This document shows positions 34,310 through 41,580 of a stretch of 64,000 bases of DNA, one piece after another. Below the pieces are notes generated by a model. The model saw nothing but the letters and a program-made list of their open reading frames with translations, was not told where the DNA came from and ran no database searches. This DNA comes from Pseudomonas sivasensis. Lineage in GTDB: Bacteria > Pseudomonadota > Gammaproteobacteria > Pseudomonadales > Pseudomonadaceae. The stretch spans positions 218,924 to 282,923 of the forward strand of contig NZ_JAAOWU010000005.1 of the NCBI RefSeq assembly GCF_013778505.1, written 5' to 3'. Numbering within the stretch: position 1 is the stretch's first letter; every line of letters starts with the position of its first letter. The position numbers were made by a program, and so were the translations under genes.

Positions 34310-34517
34310 CAGAGGTGAGTGATCCGTCTCTCACCTCTGGCGCAACAGCTGCCTAATCTGTGGTGGAAAAGGCAGCAACCCAAGGCCTCCGTGCCTTGGA
34401 AGCGCGGTAAAGAGAGGTGGTTAGCATGTGGTGTGCCCTCAACTCCTTATCGCGACCCGACAGCACTGTGGTGGTGTGTGCCGGGAGAAACTGGGCGGCC
34501 CTTGGGTCGCCTTTTTT
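34310..34517 (+). ncRNA. Candidate structured RNA with terminator, antisense to cro-cII intergenic
   Basis: Stem-loops at 34310-34339 (CAGAGGTGAG/CTCACCTCTG), 34348-34376 (GCTGCC/GGCAGC) and 34380-34399 (CCAAGGC/GCCTTGG) are followed at 34494-34517 by GGCGGCCC/GGGTCGCC and T6 on the plus strand. No plus-strand gene ends there, so a small RNA reading against the cro-cII message is possible. On the minus strand a 24-codon frame (34353-34427) with GAGGG eight bases upstream is an alternative use of the same region. Confidence 0.35.
34353..34427 (-). CDS. Possible 24-residue peptide between cro and cII
   Basis: An ATG at 34427 with GAGGG eight bases upstream opens a short frame starting MLTTSLYRASKARRPW. 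It is basic and not recognised. The region may instead be a structured RNA, so this is weakly supported. Confidence 0.25.
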   Translation of the reverse strand: MLTTSLYRASKARRPWVAAFSTTD

Positions 34518-34521
34518 CTGC

Positions 34522-34782
34522 CTACGCTGCAGCTTTCTGCGGGGCCGATGCGTTGAGCAACCAGGCAGCGTCAAATGCGTTGCCCTTCTGCTCCGCAGCG
34601 GTCGCTAAAAGTTTTGCGTAGTGGGTTTCACCGGTGTAATCGGTGCGGGGAAGACTGGCAGCTAAGCGCCATTTATTGAGCGCTTGATAGCTCCTTTCAC
34701 ACACCTTGGAGGCGGCACCAATGCCGCCTACTGCTTCAAATGCGAACGCGATGGCGTTCGGAAAATCTGCGGGGTCCAACAT
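34522..34782 (-). CDS. Cro-like DNA-binding protein
   Basis: From ATG 34782 the product is 86 residues with a helix-turn-helix around VGGIGAASKVCERSYQALNKWR (about 18-39), like YdaS/Cro proteins. It is divergent from the CI-like repressor, and the operator at 34796-34814 lies just before it. Cro would counter CI after induction. An upstream ATG four codons earlier is possible. Confidence 0.7.
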   Translation of the reverse strand: MLDPADFPNAIAFAFEAVGGIGAASKVCERSYQALNKWRLAASLPRTDYTGETHYAKLLATAAEQKGNAFDAAWLLNASAPQKAAA

Positions 34783-34795
34783 GGCAACCTCCAAT

Positions 34796-34814
34796 TATCA
34801 ACTCTAGGTTGATA
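34796..34814. promoter_or_regulatory. Operator O1 and leftward cro promoter
   Basis: TATCAAC-TCTAG-GTTGATA is a perfect 7-bp dyad with a five-base spacer. On the minus strand a -35 TTGCGC (34834-34839) and a -10 TAATAT (34812-34817), 16 bases apart, would start cro transcription, and the -10 overlaps this operator. A further half-site pair (GTTGAT-ATTAAC-ATCAAC) lies at 34808-34825. Confidence 0.7.
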
Positions 34815-34851
34815 TTAACATCAACTGACTATTGCGCAACCCCTGTGAGAG

Positions 34852-34870
34852 TATCAACTCATGGTTGATA
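34852..34870. promoter_or_regulatory. Operator O2, overlapping the cI start codon
   Basis: TATCAAC-TCATG-GTTGATA has the same arms and spacing as O1. The cI ATG (34861) sits inside it, so bound repressor would lie over the start of its own gene, which suggests autoregulation. Confidence 0.7.
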
Positions 34871-35586
34871 AGAACGAGCTACGGGCAGCTTTCACGGCGC
34901 GCCTTCACGAAGCACTCGACGACGCCGGTGTACGCACCCGGGGACGTGGTGTGGATATCCACAAACAGCTTAAGACCGCTGGAGTGAAAAAAAGCACTCA
35001 AGCAGTAAGTAAATGGCTGAATGGCGAAGCAATTGCTGAGGCGGATAGCATGGCCGCTCTCTGTGCTTGGTTGAAGGTACGACGAGAGTGGTTGGAATAT
35101 GGCGTGTTACCGAAAAAGTCGCATAAGGAGAACAACCTTCACCAAATGCACTCTGGGCACGAAAGTAATATCGGAGAAGTAACCCGAAACTTTGGAAAGG
35201 TGCCATTAATTTCTTGGGTACAAGCGGGTGCATGGTGCGAAGCTAATTTTGAGTTACATGACGGCGAAACTTGGCTTTCTTGCCCGGTAGCTATTAGTCA
35301 AAGTGGATATGCACTAAAGGTACTTGGAGACTCGATGACTAACCCAGGCCCTGGGCGAAGCTATCCAGCAGGTTGTATAATTTTCGTAGATCCTGAAGCT
35401 GAAAGCAAAACAGGTGACAGAGTGATTGCAAGGGTACCGCGCACTAATGAAGCCACTTTCAAAATACTGGTAGCTGATGCAGGGCGTCAATTTTTACGGC
35501 CTATTAACCCTCAGTACCCAATAATAGAGATAACTGAAGAGACTCACATATGCGGAAAGGTAGTTGGGGCGTTCCTTCCAGAGTAG
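34861..35586 (+). CDS. CI/LexA-like repressor with S24 self-cleavage domain
   Basis: The 241-residue protein has an N-terminal helix-turn-helix (about 30-70, with TQAVSKWLNGEA) and an S24 domain. The cleavage site is Ala122-Gly123 in VQAGAW; the catalytic pair is Ser158 (GDSMT) and Lys201 (ATFKIL). It should be cut in RecA-dependent induction by DNA damage. It represses cro from the operators at its start and probably the rightward operon at 36.5 kb. The GTGAGAG nine bases upstream is a weak ribosome site. Confidence 0.92.
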   Translation: MVDKNELRAAFTARLHEALDDAGVRTRGRGVDIHKQLKTAGVKKSTQAVSKWLNGEAIAEADSMAALCAWLKVRREWLEYGVLPKKSHKENNLHQMHSGHESNIGEVTRNFGKVPLISWVQAGAWCEANFELHDGETWLSCPVAISQSGYALKVLGDSMTNPGPGRSYPAGCIIFVDPEAESKTGDRVIARVPRTNEATFKILVADAGRQFLRPINPQYPIIEITEETHICGKVVGAFLPE

Positions 35587-35598
35587 CCCCAGACAAAT

Positions 35599-35967
35599 TT
35601 AAAAATCTAAAGAATTTATAATATCGTCAAGCACGCCATCCATCCCGTACTTAAGATCGTTCAGCAAACTATAAAGCTCTTGAAAAGTTTCCATACTTTC
35701 TCTAGTAGCTAGATCCTTAGTTGTATAAACGACCTGTTGGGTGAAGTCTATCCAGTCATGCTCATCGAAGGACGCCAATTCGTCAATGGTCTGGCGCCCC
35801 GGGTAATAGGTCAGATTAAAATGACCGTCATTTCTTTTGAGCACTGACCACTTATATCTGCCGTCGAAGACAAAAAATACTTCAGTCTGATGTTTGCCGG
35901 GAATAACCAATGAAATTTTATCTTTATTTTCGATCATTGCATTTGCGGCTATTACTATTTTGCTCAT
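35599..35967 (-). CDS. Lysogenic moron, small soluble protein of unknown function
   Basis: The 122-residue protein (MSKIVIAANAMIENKDKISL) is acidic, soluble and mixed alpha/beta. It is the second gene of an AT-rich two-gene unit that overlaps by four bases with the membrane protein before it. It is convergent with the repressor. Nothing recognisable shows its function; genes in this place are often superinfection exclusion or defence factors. Confidence 0.65.
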   Translation of the reverse strand: MSKIVIAANAMIENKDKISLVIPGKHQTEVFFVFDGRYKWSVLKRNDGHFNLTYYPGRQTIDELASFDEHDWIDFTQQVVYTTKDLATRESMETFQELYSLLNDLKYGMDGVLDDIINSLDF

Positions 35968-36422
35968 GACTTACTCCCAGCAAGCTCATCTATATTCTGA
36001 ACATTAAGATGCCTAACCTTTTCACGAATTTCGCTTATCAAAGCGCGCTTCTTCGCCTCCGTGATAGGTTTGACTTTGACATCACGATCAAAAAGCACTT
36101 CTAATTTTTCGATCTGAACTGACATCAAGACAATTAATTTATCATTCCCACGCATTTGGCCAAGCAAATCGTGAAATATGTTAGAGATAGTCTCCGTATG
36201 CCCTGGCTCATTCGCATTGAAATTATTCAAAAGCTCAAGCTTTTCTTTAATTTCTGACAGCGTGAGCTGGTGAGAGTAATTAATTAAAACCGAAAAAACA
36301 GAAGCAATTGCTTTTCTCTTCGTGACAAATAAATAGATCGCTATCGAAGATGCTAACCAAGATGCCATATCAGATAGAAAGCTTACTGCAGAAATGAATC
36401 CATCCAATGTCATGCGTGGCAC
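35964..36422 (-). CDS. Lysogenic moron, single-span membrane protein of unknown function
   Basis: The 152-residue protein has one N-terminal membrane segment (about 10-34, AVSFLSDMASWLASSIAIYLFV) followed by KRK and a cytoplasmic helical region with coiled-coil character (about 50-150). It is encoded with the soluble protein at 35599. A possible promoter, TTGAAA (36484-36489) with TTAGAT (36461-36466) at 17 bases on the minus strand, lies outside the CI operators, so the pair could be expressed in the lysogen. Confidence 0.65.
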   Translation of the reverse strand: MPRMTLDGFISAVSFLSDMASWLASSIAIYLFVTKRKAIASVFSVLINYSHQLTLSEIKEKLELLNNFNANEPGHTETISNIFHDLLGQMRGNDKLIVLMSVQIEKLEVLFDRDVKVKPITEAKKRALISEIREKVRHLNVQNIDELAGSKS

Positions 36423-36460
36423 CTAATTCCATGTCTGCACTAATAAATCTCGTCGCGTGA

Positions 36461-36489
36461 ATCTAACGGAATCGTACACTTAATTTCAA
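36461..36489 (-). promoter_or_regulatory. Possible promoter of the two-gene moron
   Basis: TTGAAA and TTAGAT are separated by 17 bases on the minus strand. The -10 is weak (three of six). No CI operator overlaps it. Confidence 0.35.
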
Positions 36490-36533
36490 CCTTAGCCTAC
36501 GAAGACAGAGCGAATTACACACACGAAACAGAA

Positions 36534-36578
36534 TATCAACCAATGGTTGTTGACATATCGCAACCATCAGTTGATATT
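36534..36578 (+). promoter_or_regulatory. Rightward early promoter with two degenerate CI operators
   Basis: TATCAAC-CAATG-GTTGTTG (36534-36552) and TCGCAAC-CATCA-GTTGATA (36558-36576) keep the O1/O2 spacing with one perfect arm each and five of seven bases in the other. Between and over them lie TTGACA (36550-36555) and GATATT (36573-36578) at 17 bases, a good promoter for the operon that begins at 36614. Confidence 0.65.
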
Positions 36579-36613
36579 TGCCTCACTCTTCCACCACAGA
36601 GCGAGGCAACACC

Positions 36614-36790
36614 ATGCGCACCACAGCCACCCTGCACGCCCACCCGGCCGCTGCTAATCCCTTCCGCATCTTCGAAATTCGCCGCTTGGCGCAAGATTGC
36701 GGGTGCACCTTCATCGCATCCAAACCCAAGCTAAAACAGTACACCGCGCCCGCGCCGTTCGATTCGAACGACGGAGGGCAAGCGGCGTGA
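36614..36790 (+). CDS. Small phage early protein of unknown function
   Basis: The 58-residue protein (MRTTATLHAHPAAANPFRIF) is the first gene after the early promoter. It is basic in the middle (EIRRLAQDCGC) with no known domain. Its stop overlaps the GTG start of the next gene, so translation is coupled. Size and position suggest an early regulatory or host takeover protein. Confidence 0.5.
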   Translation: MRTTATLHAHPAAANPFRIFEIRRLAQDCGCTFIASKPKLKQYTAPAPFDSNDGGQAA

Positions 36791-37377
36791 ACAAGTTTAA
36801 ACTCGACAACCGTACCCTTGCCCTGCTGCATGCCCAGGTCAATCTCAGCGAGACTTTCAACCACACGCTGCGTACCACACCACGTCGCGATGTGCTGGGT
36901 TTCCGCCTGAAAGTCGAACGCAGTAAGGCCGACACGCACTTTACTGTTGAAATAGGGAGCAATCGCCACACGCTGACTCTAACCAACAATAAAAAAATGC
37001 ACCTCAAACTGGCCGACTTCATCGAAGAAATTGCCAACGGCCCGGCCGATCCCAGCGCACTGCCTGAATCACCGCCGACTCTCCACGCAAACCGCTGCTA
37101 TGGCGCGTTTGATGTTGTACACAAGCAACAAGTGTTCGAGCTGGTTCGCACCGGCGGCACGATCAGTCTCGACCTGGGCTTCGAGCAGCCCATTTACCTG
37201 GCGGTTCACCGTAACAAAACCCGCTCCGGCATCACCACCATCATGGGCATAGGCGTGAAGTCGCCGCGCACCAAGTGCTTCACGGTGTACGGGACAGACG
37301 TTGAGCTTTACGGAATGGTCATCGAATCCATTAACCACTTGGCCGCAGCAGCTACACCTGCCGCACATGCAGCGTAG
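36787..37377 (+). CDS. Phage early protein of unknown function
   Basis: From GTG 36787 (GTGA overlap with the gene before) the product is 196 residues starting NKFKLDNRTLALLHAQVNLS. It is soluble and mixed alpha/beta with many beta segments (LGFRLKVERSKADTHFTVEI). No family is recognised. The longer ATG frame to 36697 lies inside the previous gene. Confidence 0.6.
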   Translation: MNKFKLDNRTLALLHAQVNLSETFNHTLRTTPRRDVLGFRLKVERSKADTHFTVEIGSNRHTLTLTNNKKMHLKLADFIEEIANGPADPSALPESPPTLHANRCYGAFDVVHKQQVFELVRTGGTISLDLGFEQPIYLAVHRNKTRSGITTIMGIGVKSPRTKCFTVYGTDVELYGMVIESINHLAAAATPAAHAA

Positions 37378-37386
37378 GAGGCCGAG

Positions 37387-37671
37387 ATGGAACGTAGCCT
37401 GGAAAAAGCCGCTAAGTACTTCGGCATCTCCCGCCCCAAGCTGATTGCGCTCATGCGTGAAAAGAGCTTGCTCAATGACCGCAACCTGCCGGTGCTCCCC
37501 GTCCGTGACCGTGAGTATCTGCGGATCAAGAACGGCAACTGGTACCACGAGACCGCTGGCATGCAGTACAGCCAGTCGACCAAGGTCCGGCAAGCCGGGA
37601 TGCTCTGGCTGGCCGAGCAACTGGGGCTAGAACTGCCAGCCATCCCGGCAGACAACCGTGACGTGGCCTAG
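37387..37671 (+). CDS. Ant/KilAC-domain protein
   Basis: The 94-residue protein matches the C-terminal domain of phage antirepressors: LEKAAKYFGISRPKLIALMREKSLL with a helix-turn-helix, then GNWYHETAGMQYSQSTKV. No N-terminal Bro or Rha-type domain is fused, so it is a stand-alone KilAC domain. It may bind DNA or another repressor during the lytic switch. Confidence 0.78.
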   Translation: MERSLEKAAKYFGISRPKLIALMREKSLLNDRNLPVLPVRDREYLRIKNGNWYHETAGMQYSQSTKVRQAGMLWLAEQLGLELPAIPADNRDVA

Positions 37672-37828
37672 GGAGTACGCCCGCCAGATCGTCGCCATGC
37701 GCACAAGAGAGGAGCGCAACTCCGCGCTCCTCGAAGTGCCAGAGCATCTGCGGGAGCTGACCAAACGCCATTGTCTGAATGCCTGGAATCATCCTCAACG
37801 GAAGAAACACAATGACTGCACACGCTGA
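37658..37828 (+). CDS. Small phage protein with EVPEHLRELTKRH motif
   Basis: A GTG at 37658 inside the end of the previous gene opens 56 codons starting TWPREYARQIVAMRTREERN. The pattern of a Trp-rich start, LLEVPEHLRELTKRHC and a NAWNHPQRK end is typical of small conserved proteins of temperate phages. It overlaps both neighbours. Function is unknown. Confidence 0.6.
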   Translation: MTWPREYARQIVAMRTREERNSALLEVPEHLRELTKRHCLNAWNHPQRKKHNDCTR

Positions 37829-38135
37829 CCAACAGCCACTAAGACTGCTGCCCGCACCCGATCCGGCGACAGTCGAACTGCTGTACCGGACCTTTGGTGA
37901 CGTTTTGATCCCGGTGGAAAAGTTGCGGGAGCGATACTTCCGAAACCTCAACGAGGGATCTTTTGCCGACGCAATTACCACAGGCCGAATTCAACTGCCC
38001 GTGACAACGCTGGTCAACAGCCGCAAGGCACCGAAGTACGCCCACATCAAGCATGTGGCCTCACTAATCGACATTCGCGCCTACAGGGCGGATGAAGAAA
38101 TGCCGCGCATAGAAGCCGCAGGCGACGAGGTGTGA
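37812..38135 (+). CDS. PrtN-like activator (pyocin activator family)
   Basis: From ATG 37812 the 107-residue protein shows the PrtN pattern: LLYRTFGDVLIPVEKLRERYFRNL, then the DAITTGRIQLPVTTLVNS segment and HIKHVASLIDIRAYRADEEM. PrtN activates pyocin genes in P. aeruginosa after RecA-dependent loss of PrtR. Here it sits in the early phage operon, so it may activate late or other phage genes. Its DNA target was not found. Confidence 0.72.
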   Translation: MTAHADQQPLRLLPAPDPATVELLYRTFGDVLIPVEKLRERYFRNLNEGSFADAITTGRIQLPVTTLVNSRKAPKYAHIKHVASLIDIRAYRADEEMPRIEAAGDEV

Positions 38136-38136
38136 C

Positions 38137-38334
38137 ATGTCACTGCTCGATCAGTGCCGACACTGCAATACAGCGTTGTCTGCCGAAGAAAAGACCAGCC
38201 GACTGTGTGATGAATGCAGTTACTTTGCCGCCGACTATCAGCGCTATGACGTCCTTCGAGACGAAGGTTACATGCCCTATCAGGCAAAGCTGATGTGTGG
38301 CCTGACAGATCCACCAGATCCAGACGACGAATAA
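38137..38334 (+). CDS. Small zinc-ribbon protein
   Basis: The 65-residue protein has CRHCNT (7-12) and CDECS (24-28), a four-Cys zinc site, followed by an acidic tail. It starts one base after the PrtN-like gene. Function is unknown. Confidence 0.6.
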   Translation: MSLLDQCRHCNTALSAEEKTSRLCDECSYFAADYQRYDVLRDEGYMPYQAKLMCGLTDPPDPDDE

Positions 38335-38385
38335 CACACCAATTGGCTGCCACCACCAGCCAACAAACCACCAGGAGCACACCAC

Positions 38386-38967
38386 ATGACCGCAATTCAA
38401 ATCTGCGCATTGATCAGCATCATTTTCGCAGCCGCGATCCTCTATTGGGTCGGCTATCGAGGGGGCCTGATTGATGGACGCATCGAAGGCATCAACGAAG
38501 GCAAGGCTATTCAGCAATCAGATAGCTCGGGCGCCATCCGGGACCTGGAGCTTTCGCTTGAGCAAGCCCAGACTCACCACAAGCAACTGTTTGCCCACTA
38601 CAACCGGGCATTGGATGCATCAAAACTGGGAGAGCCGGCCCGCCAGACACTGCTGGACATTGCCGACAAATTACGAATTGCTGCGGAAACCTTCAGCGCG
38701 TTCCGTACCGGCAAGAAACTCGAACGTGACTCGCTAGCTCTGCGCGACCAAGCGCTCGCCATGGCGGCGTTACTCGATCAAGTATCACCAAAGCTGGAAC
38801 CGGCCCCAGCGAACAGCTCAACCACTAAGCCAAAAGGCCGATGGGTGATAGAGCGCGGGCCAACCGAAGCAATGTGCCCTGAAGAAGCCCGCAGAGCAGT
38901 GCGTTTTTTTAGAACCGAAGCGGAACTTGAAACCCGAAACCAAAGAGCAGTCGGCGGTGACGTATGA
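38386..38967 (+). CDS. Membrane-anchored coiled-coil phage protein
   Basis: The 193-residue protein has one N-terminal membrane helix (about 5-24, ICALISIIFAAAILYWVGY) and a long coiled coil (about 50-135, LELSLEQAQTHHKQLFAHYN). The C-terminus is charged. No family is recognised. It overlaps the next gene by four bases. Confidence 0.6.
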   Translation: MTAIQICALISIIFAAAILYWVGYRGGLIDGRIEGINEGKAIQQSDSSGAIRDLELSLEQAQTHHKQLFAHYNRALDASKLGEPARQTLLDIADKLRIAAETFSAFRTGKKLERDSLALRDQALAMAALLDQVSPKLEPAPANSSTTKPKGRWVIERGPTEAMCPEEARRAVRFFRTEAELETRNQRAVGGDV

Positions 38968-39185
38968 GCCGCGCCATTCCGATGCTGCGCCTGACGCCCC
39001 AGGCCGCTGGCACACTGCAGCAGCAACACGCCAAGGCCACCAAGGAACTACGCGCGCTCACCCGCTACACCAAAGAGTTCGACCGCCAGTTGAAAGCCCT
39101 GATTGGCTATGAAGCTCTGCGCCAATTGCACAAGGCAACGGACAATACCTTGCTGCTGGCCCACCTGGTGAGGGAGGCCGCATGA
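38964..39185 (+). CDS. Small phage protein of unknown function
   Basis: The 73-residue protein (MSRAIPMLRLTPQAAGTLQQ) is basic and helical. Its ATG and TGA overlap both neighbours by four bases, so it belongs to a tightly coupled operon. No function is recognised. Confidence 0.55.
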   Translation: MSRAIPMLRLTPQAAGTLQQQHAKATKELRALTRYTKEFDRQLKALIGYEALRQLHKATDNTLLLAHLVREAA

Positions 39186-39724
39186 ACTGGATCCTCACCT
39201 CTACCGGCAAGCGCTTCGACCTGTTCGAACCTGACGCCGACATGATCGACCCACGGGACATTGCACACTCGCTGGCTCACCTTTGCCGCTTCAACGGTCA
39301 CACCCGCGAATACTACAGCGTGGCCCAACAGAGCTGCATCGTCGCCGAGTTGGTGCCGGAAGAACATAAGCTCGCGGCCTTATTTCACGATGCCGCTGAG
39401 GCGTACGTGGGCGACATGACGCGACCACTCAAGCAATGGATTAGCTCCTTCCAGCATTTCGAGGACTGTATCTGGTGGCGTATTTGCGAGCGGTTCGACA
39501 TCGCTCCAGAACTCCCCGCATGCATCTACAAGGCCGACCTGATTGCACTGGCTACCGAACGCCGCGACCTCATGCCACCCGAAGCGGCCATCTGGGATTG
39601 CTTGGTCGGCATCAAACCCATGGTTGAAACCATCCGCCGATGGCCTGCCGCAGAAGCCCGACTCACCTACCACCAGCGCCTAATGAACCAACTCGCCATC
39701 GAACATCGGAGAAAAGCGGCATGA
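39182..39724 (+). CDS. HD-domain hydrolase (YfbR-like 5'-nucleotidase)
   Basis: The 180-residue protein has the HD pattern: RFNGHTREYYSVAQQSCIVAE with His40, then LAALFHDAAEAYVGD with the His69-Asp70 pair, and a later KADLIALATERRDL segment with a metal Asp. YfbR-type enzymes dephosphorylate deoxynucleotides. In phages they may tune the nucleotide pool or counter host signals; that is inference. It overlaps its neighbours by four bases. Confidence 0.8.
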   Translation: MNWILTSTGKRFDLFEPDADMIDPRDIAHSLAHLCRFNGHTREYYSVAQQSCIVAELVPEEHKLAALFHDAAEAYVGDMTRPLKQWISSFQHFEDCIWWRICERFDIAPELPACIYKADLIALATERRDLMPPEAAIWDCLVGIKPMVETIRRWPAAEARLTYHQRLMNQLAIEHRRKAA

Positions 39725-40218
39725 AGAACAACCAGGATAACACCAGCGCCCTACCCGCTTTGCTCCGCACAGCCAATGGTGGCGACACACTAGAAACAAA
39801 CAGTCTCTGCTGCGCTGCAGCAGGCATTACTGCTCCTCTCAGCGCCACCGCCGAGGCACTTGTACCCCACGAAAAGCTGCGCGGGGCAGCGCTCGCTGAT
39901 GCAACGCTAAACACTCAGAAACGCCCGCTCGCGCAGCCTGTCGTGGGGTATACGACCCTTTCACTGCCCAAAGCCATAGAGCCTGAAATCTTCTCAGACG
40001 AAGAGCTGGCCGACCTTACAGGCTATAAACAGCGAGCCCATCAACGGAAATGGCTTCGCGACCGCAACTGGGTCTTCATCGAGAGCCGTGGGGGCCGTCC
40101 GTTAGTTGGGCGCATGTGCGCTCGCATGAAGCTTGGCATGACCAATCCAGCATTTACTGAACAGCTGCCACCGCCGACGCGGCCAGCTTGGACACCTGAC
40201 TTCTCCAGGGTGAACTGA
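39721..40218 (+). CDS. DUF4224 domain protein
   Basis: The C-terminal half (about 105-150) matches DUF4224: SDEELADLTGYKQRAHQRKWLRD and FIESRGGRPLVGR. The N-terminal half (1-100) is low-complexity, Ala- and Thr-rich and not known in the family; relatives are usually only 60-80 residues. DUF4224 genes often precede phage integrases and may act as excisionase-type partners. Confidence 0.75.
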   Translation: MKNNQDNTSALPALLRTANGGDTLETNSLCCAAAGITAPLSATAEALVPHEKLRGAALADATLNTQKRPLAQPVVGYTTLSLPKAIEPEIFSDEELADLTGYKQRAHQRKWLRDRNWVFIESRGGRPLVGRMCARMKLGMTNPAFTEQLPPPTRPAWTPDFSRVN

Positions 40219-40219
40219 G

Positions 40220-41269
40220 ATGCGCCCTCGAAATACAGAAAACAGGGACTTGCCACCCGGAATGGTGCGACGCAAGCGCCCTCGTAAGAACGGCAAAGTG
40301 TGGGTCGGGTACTACTACAGAGACTCGATAGGAAAAGAAATCTCGCTTGGCGGAGACTTGAGTAAAGCCAGATTGAAGTGGGCAGAGCTTGAGGCCAAGG
40401 AAAAGCCAGCTGATCTGACGATGATGAAGGGGATCTTTGATCGTTACGTCCGCGACGTCATCCCGAAAAAAGGAGAGCGTACCCAGAAAGATAACCTGGC
40501 CGAACTGAAACAGCTTCGCCCCACCTTCGATGGCGCTCCCATCGACTCGATCACCCCAGCAAACATCGCGGGGTATCGAGACGCACGCACTGCCAGGGTT
40601 AGGGCCAACCGGGAAATTGCCCTTCTCTCTCACGTGTTCAACATGGCACGCGAGTGGGGCCTTACGGAGCGAGAGAACCCGTGCCAAGGCATCAGAAAAA
40701 ACAAAGAAGTGCCACGCGACTACTACGCCAATGCAGTGGTTTGGGATGCGGTTTATGGAATGGCAGGGCCGGAACTCAAGGAGGCCATGGATTTGGCCTA
40801 CCTGACCGGCCAGAGGCCCGCCGATGTGATCATCATGCGTAGCGACGACACTGAGGGAGACTACTTCCTGGTTACCCAGGGTAAGACCGGGCAAAAACTT
40901 AGGATTCTGATGCGGGCAGAAACGGGAGAAAACAGCCTCGGGAAATTGGTTAGAGAGATAACCGAAAGAAATGCACACCACTCTTCCAAGTACCTACTGA
41001 TCAATAAATATGGAAAAAGGATGACGAAAGGCATGTTGCGCTTGCGCTGGGACAAGGCGCGAGAGAAAGCGCAGCAGAATGCGTTGGAACAGGGCGACCC
41101 TATGCTCGCCGCGAAGATTGGCGGGTTTCAGTTTCGAGACATTCGGCCCAAGGCAGCATCAGAAATCATCGACATTGGCGACGCGAGTCTGCTGCTGGGG
41201 CACAGTAAGCAGGAGATCACCAAACGGGTGTACAGGAGGATTGGAGCCACCGCCAAGCCCTCCAAATAA
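40220..41269 (+). CDS. int: Phage tyrosine integrase
   Basis: The 349-residue protein has an N-terminal arm-binding start (RRKRPRKNGKVWVGYYY), a core-binding domain (about 70-165) and a catalytic domain with Arg199 (LTGQRP), Lys222, Arg309 (in FRDIRPKA; the usual first His of box II is Arg306), His328 (LLGHSK) and Tyr338. It recombines the phage at the tRNA-Ser just downstream. A 17-bp direct repeat after the stop may hold its arm sites. Confidence 0.92.
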   Translation: MRPRNTENRDLPPGMVRRKRPRKNGKVWVGYYYRDSIGKEISLGGDLSKARLKWAELEAKEKPADLTMMKGIFDRYVRDVIPKKGERTQKDNLAELKQLRPTFDGAPIDSITPANIAGYRDARTARVRANREIALLSHVFNMAREWGLTERENPCQGIRKNKEVPRDYYANAVVWDAVYGMAGPELKEAMDLAYLTGQRPADVIIMRSDDTEGDYFLVTQGKTGQKLRILMRAETGENSLGKLVREITERNAHHSSKYLLINKYGKRMTKGMLRLRWDKAREKAQQNALEQGDPMLAAKIGGFQFRDIRPKAASEIIDIGDASLLLGHSKQEITKRVYRRIGATAKPSK

Positions 41270-41271
41270 GC

Positions 41272-41310
41272 AAAGTTTCGGAACGCCTACCCGAAAGTTT
41301 CGGAACGCCT
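41272..41310 (+). repeat. 17-bp direct repeat, candidate integrase arm sites
   Basis: AAAGTTTCGGAACGCCT occurs at 41272-41288 and 41294-41310, 22 bases apart, between the integrase stop and the tRNA. Two-turn spacing and place suggest arm-type attP sites. Confidence 0.55.
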
Positions 41311-41350
41311 GTCAAAAACCGTCACACCTTGCCCAAACCCCAGAAACACA

Positions 41351-41374
41351 AAAGCCCCGCAATCGAGGGGCTTT
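41351..41374 (+). terminator. Terminator after integrase
   Basis: AAAGCCCC (41351-41358) and GGGGCTTT (41367-41374) pair around an eight-base loop. There is only a short T-run. It could also serve the tRNA on the other strand. Confidence 0.55.
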
Positions 41375-41385
41375 CGTATGAATCT

Positions 41386-41476
41386 TGGCGGGAAACCAGG
41401 GATTCGAACCCTGGGAACGCTATTAACGTTCGCCGGTTTTCAAGACCGGTGCATTCAACCACTCTGCCAATTTCCC
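41386..41476 (-). tRNA. tRNA-Ser(UGA)
   Basis: The 91-base gene on the minus strand starts GGGAAATTGG, has the anticodon loop CTTGAAA with anticodon UGA, a long variable arm (CGAACGTTAATAGCGTTC), a TTCGAAT T-loop and an encoded CCA. Its 3' end faces the integrase, and the prophage integrated there. The gene is complete, so recombination left its 5' part intact. Confidence 0.95.
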
Positions 41477-41580
41477 TTTTGCGTCACAGGATTATAGTAG
41501 GTCATCCTGTCTCAGCGGGCGCCATAATACCCGAATGAAACACACTGTCAAACTCTCGCCATCGCTTGTTACAGAGCGTC

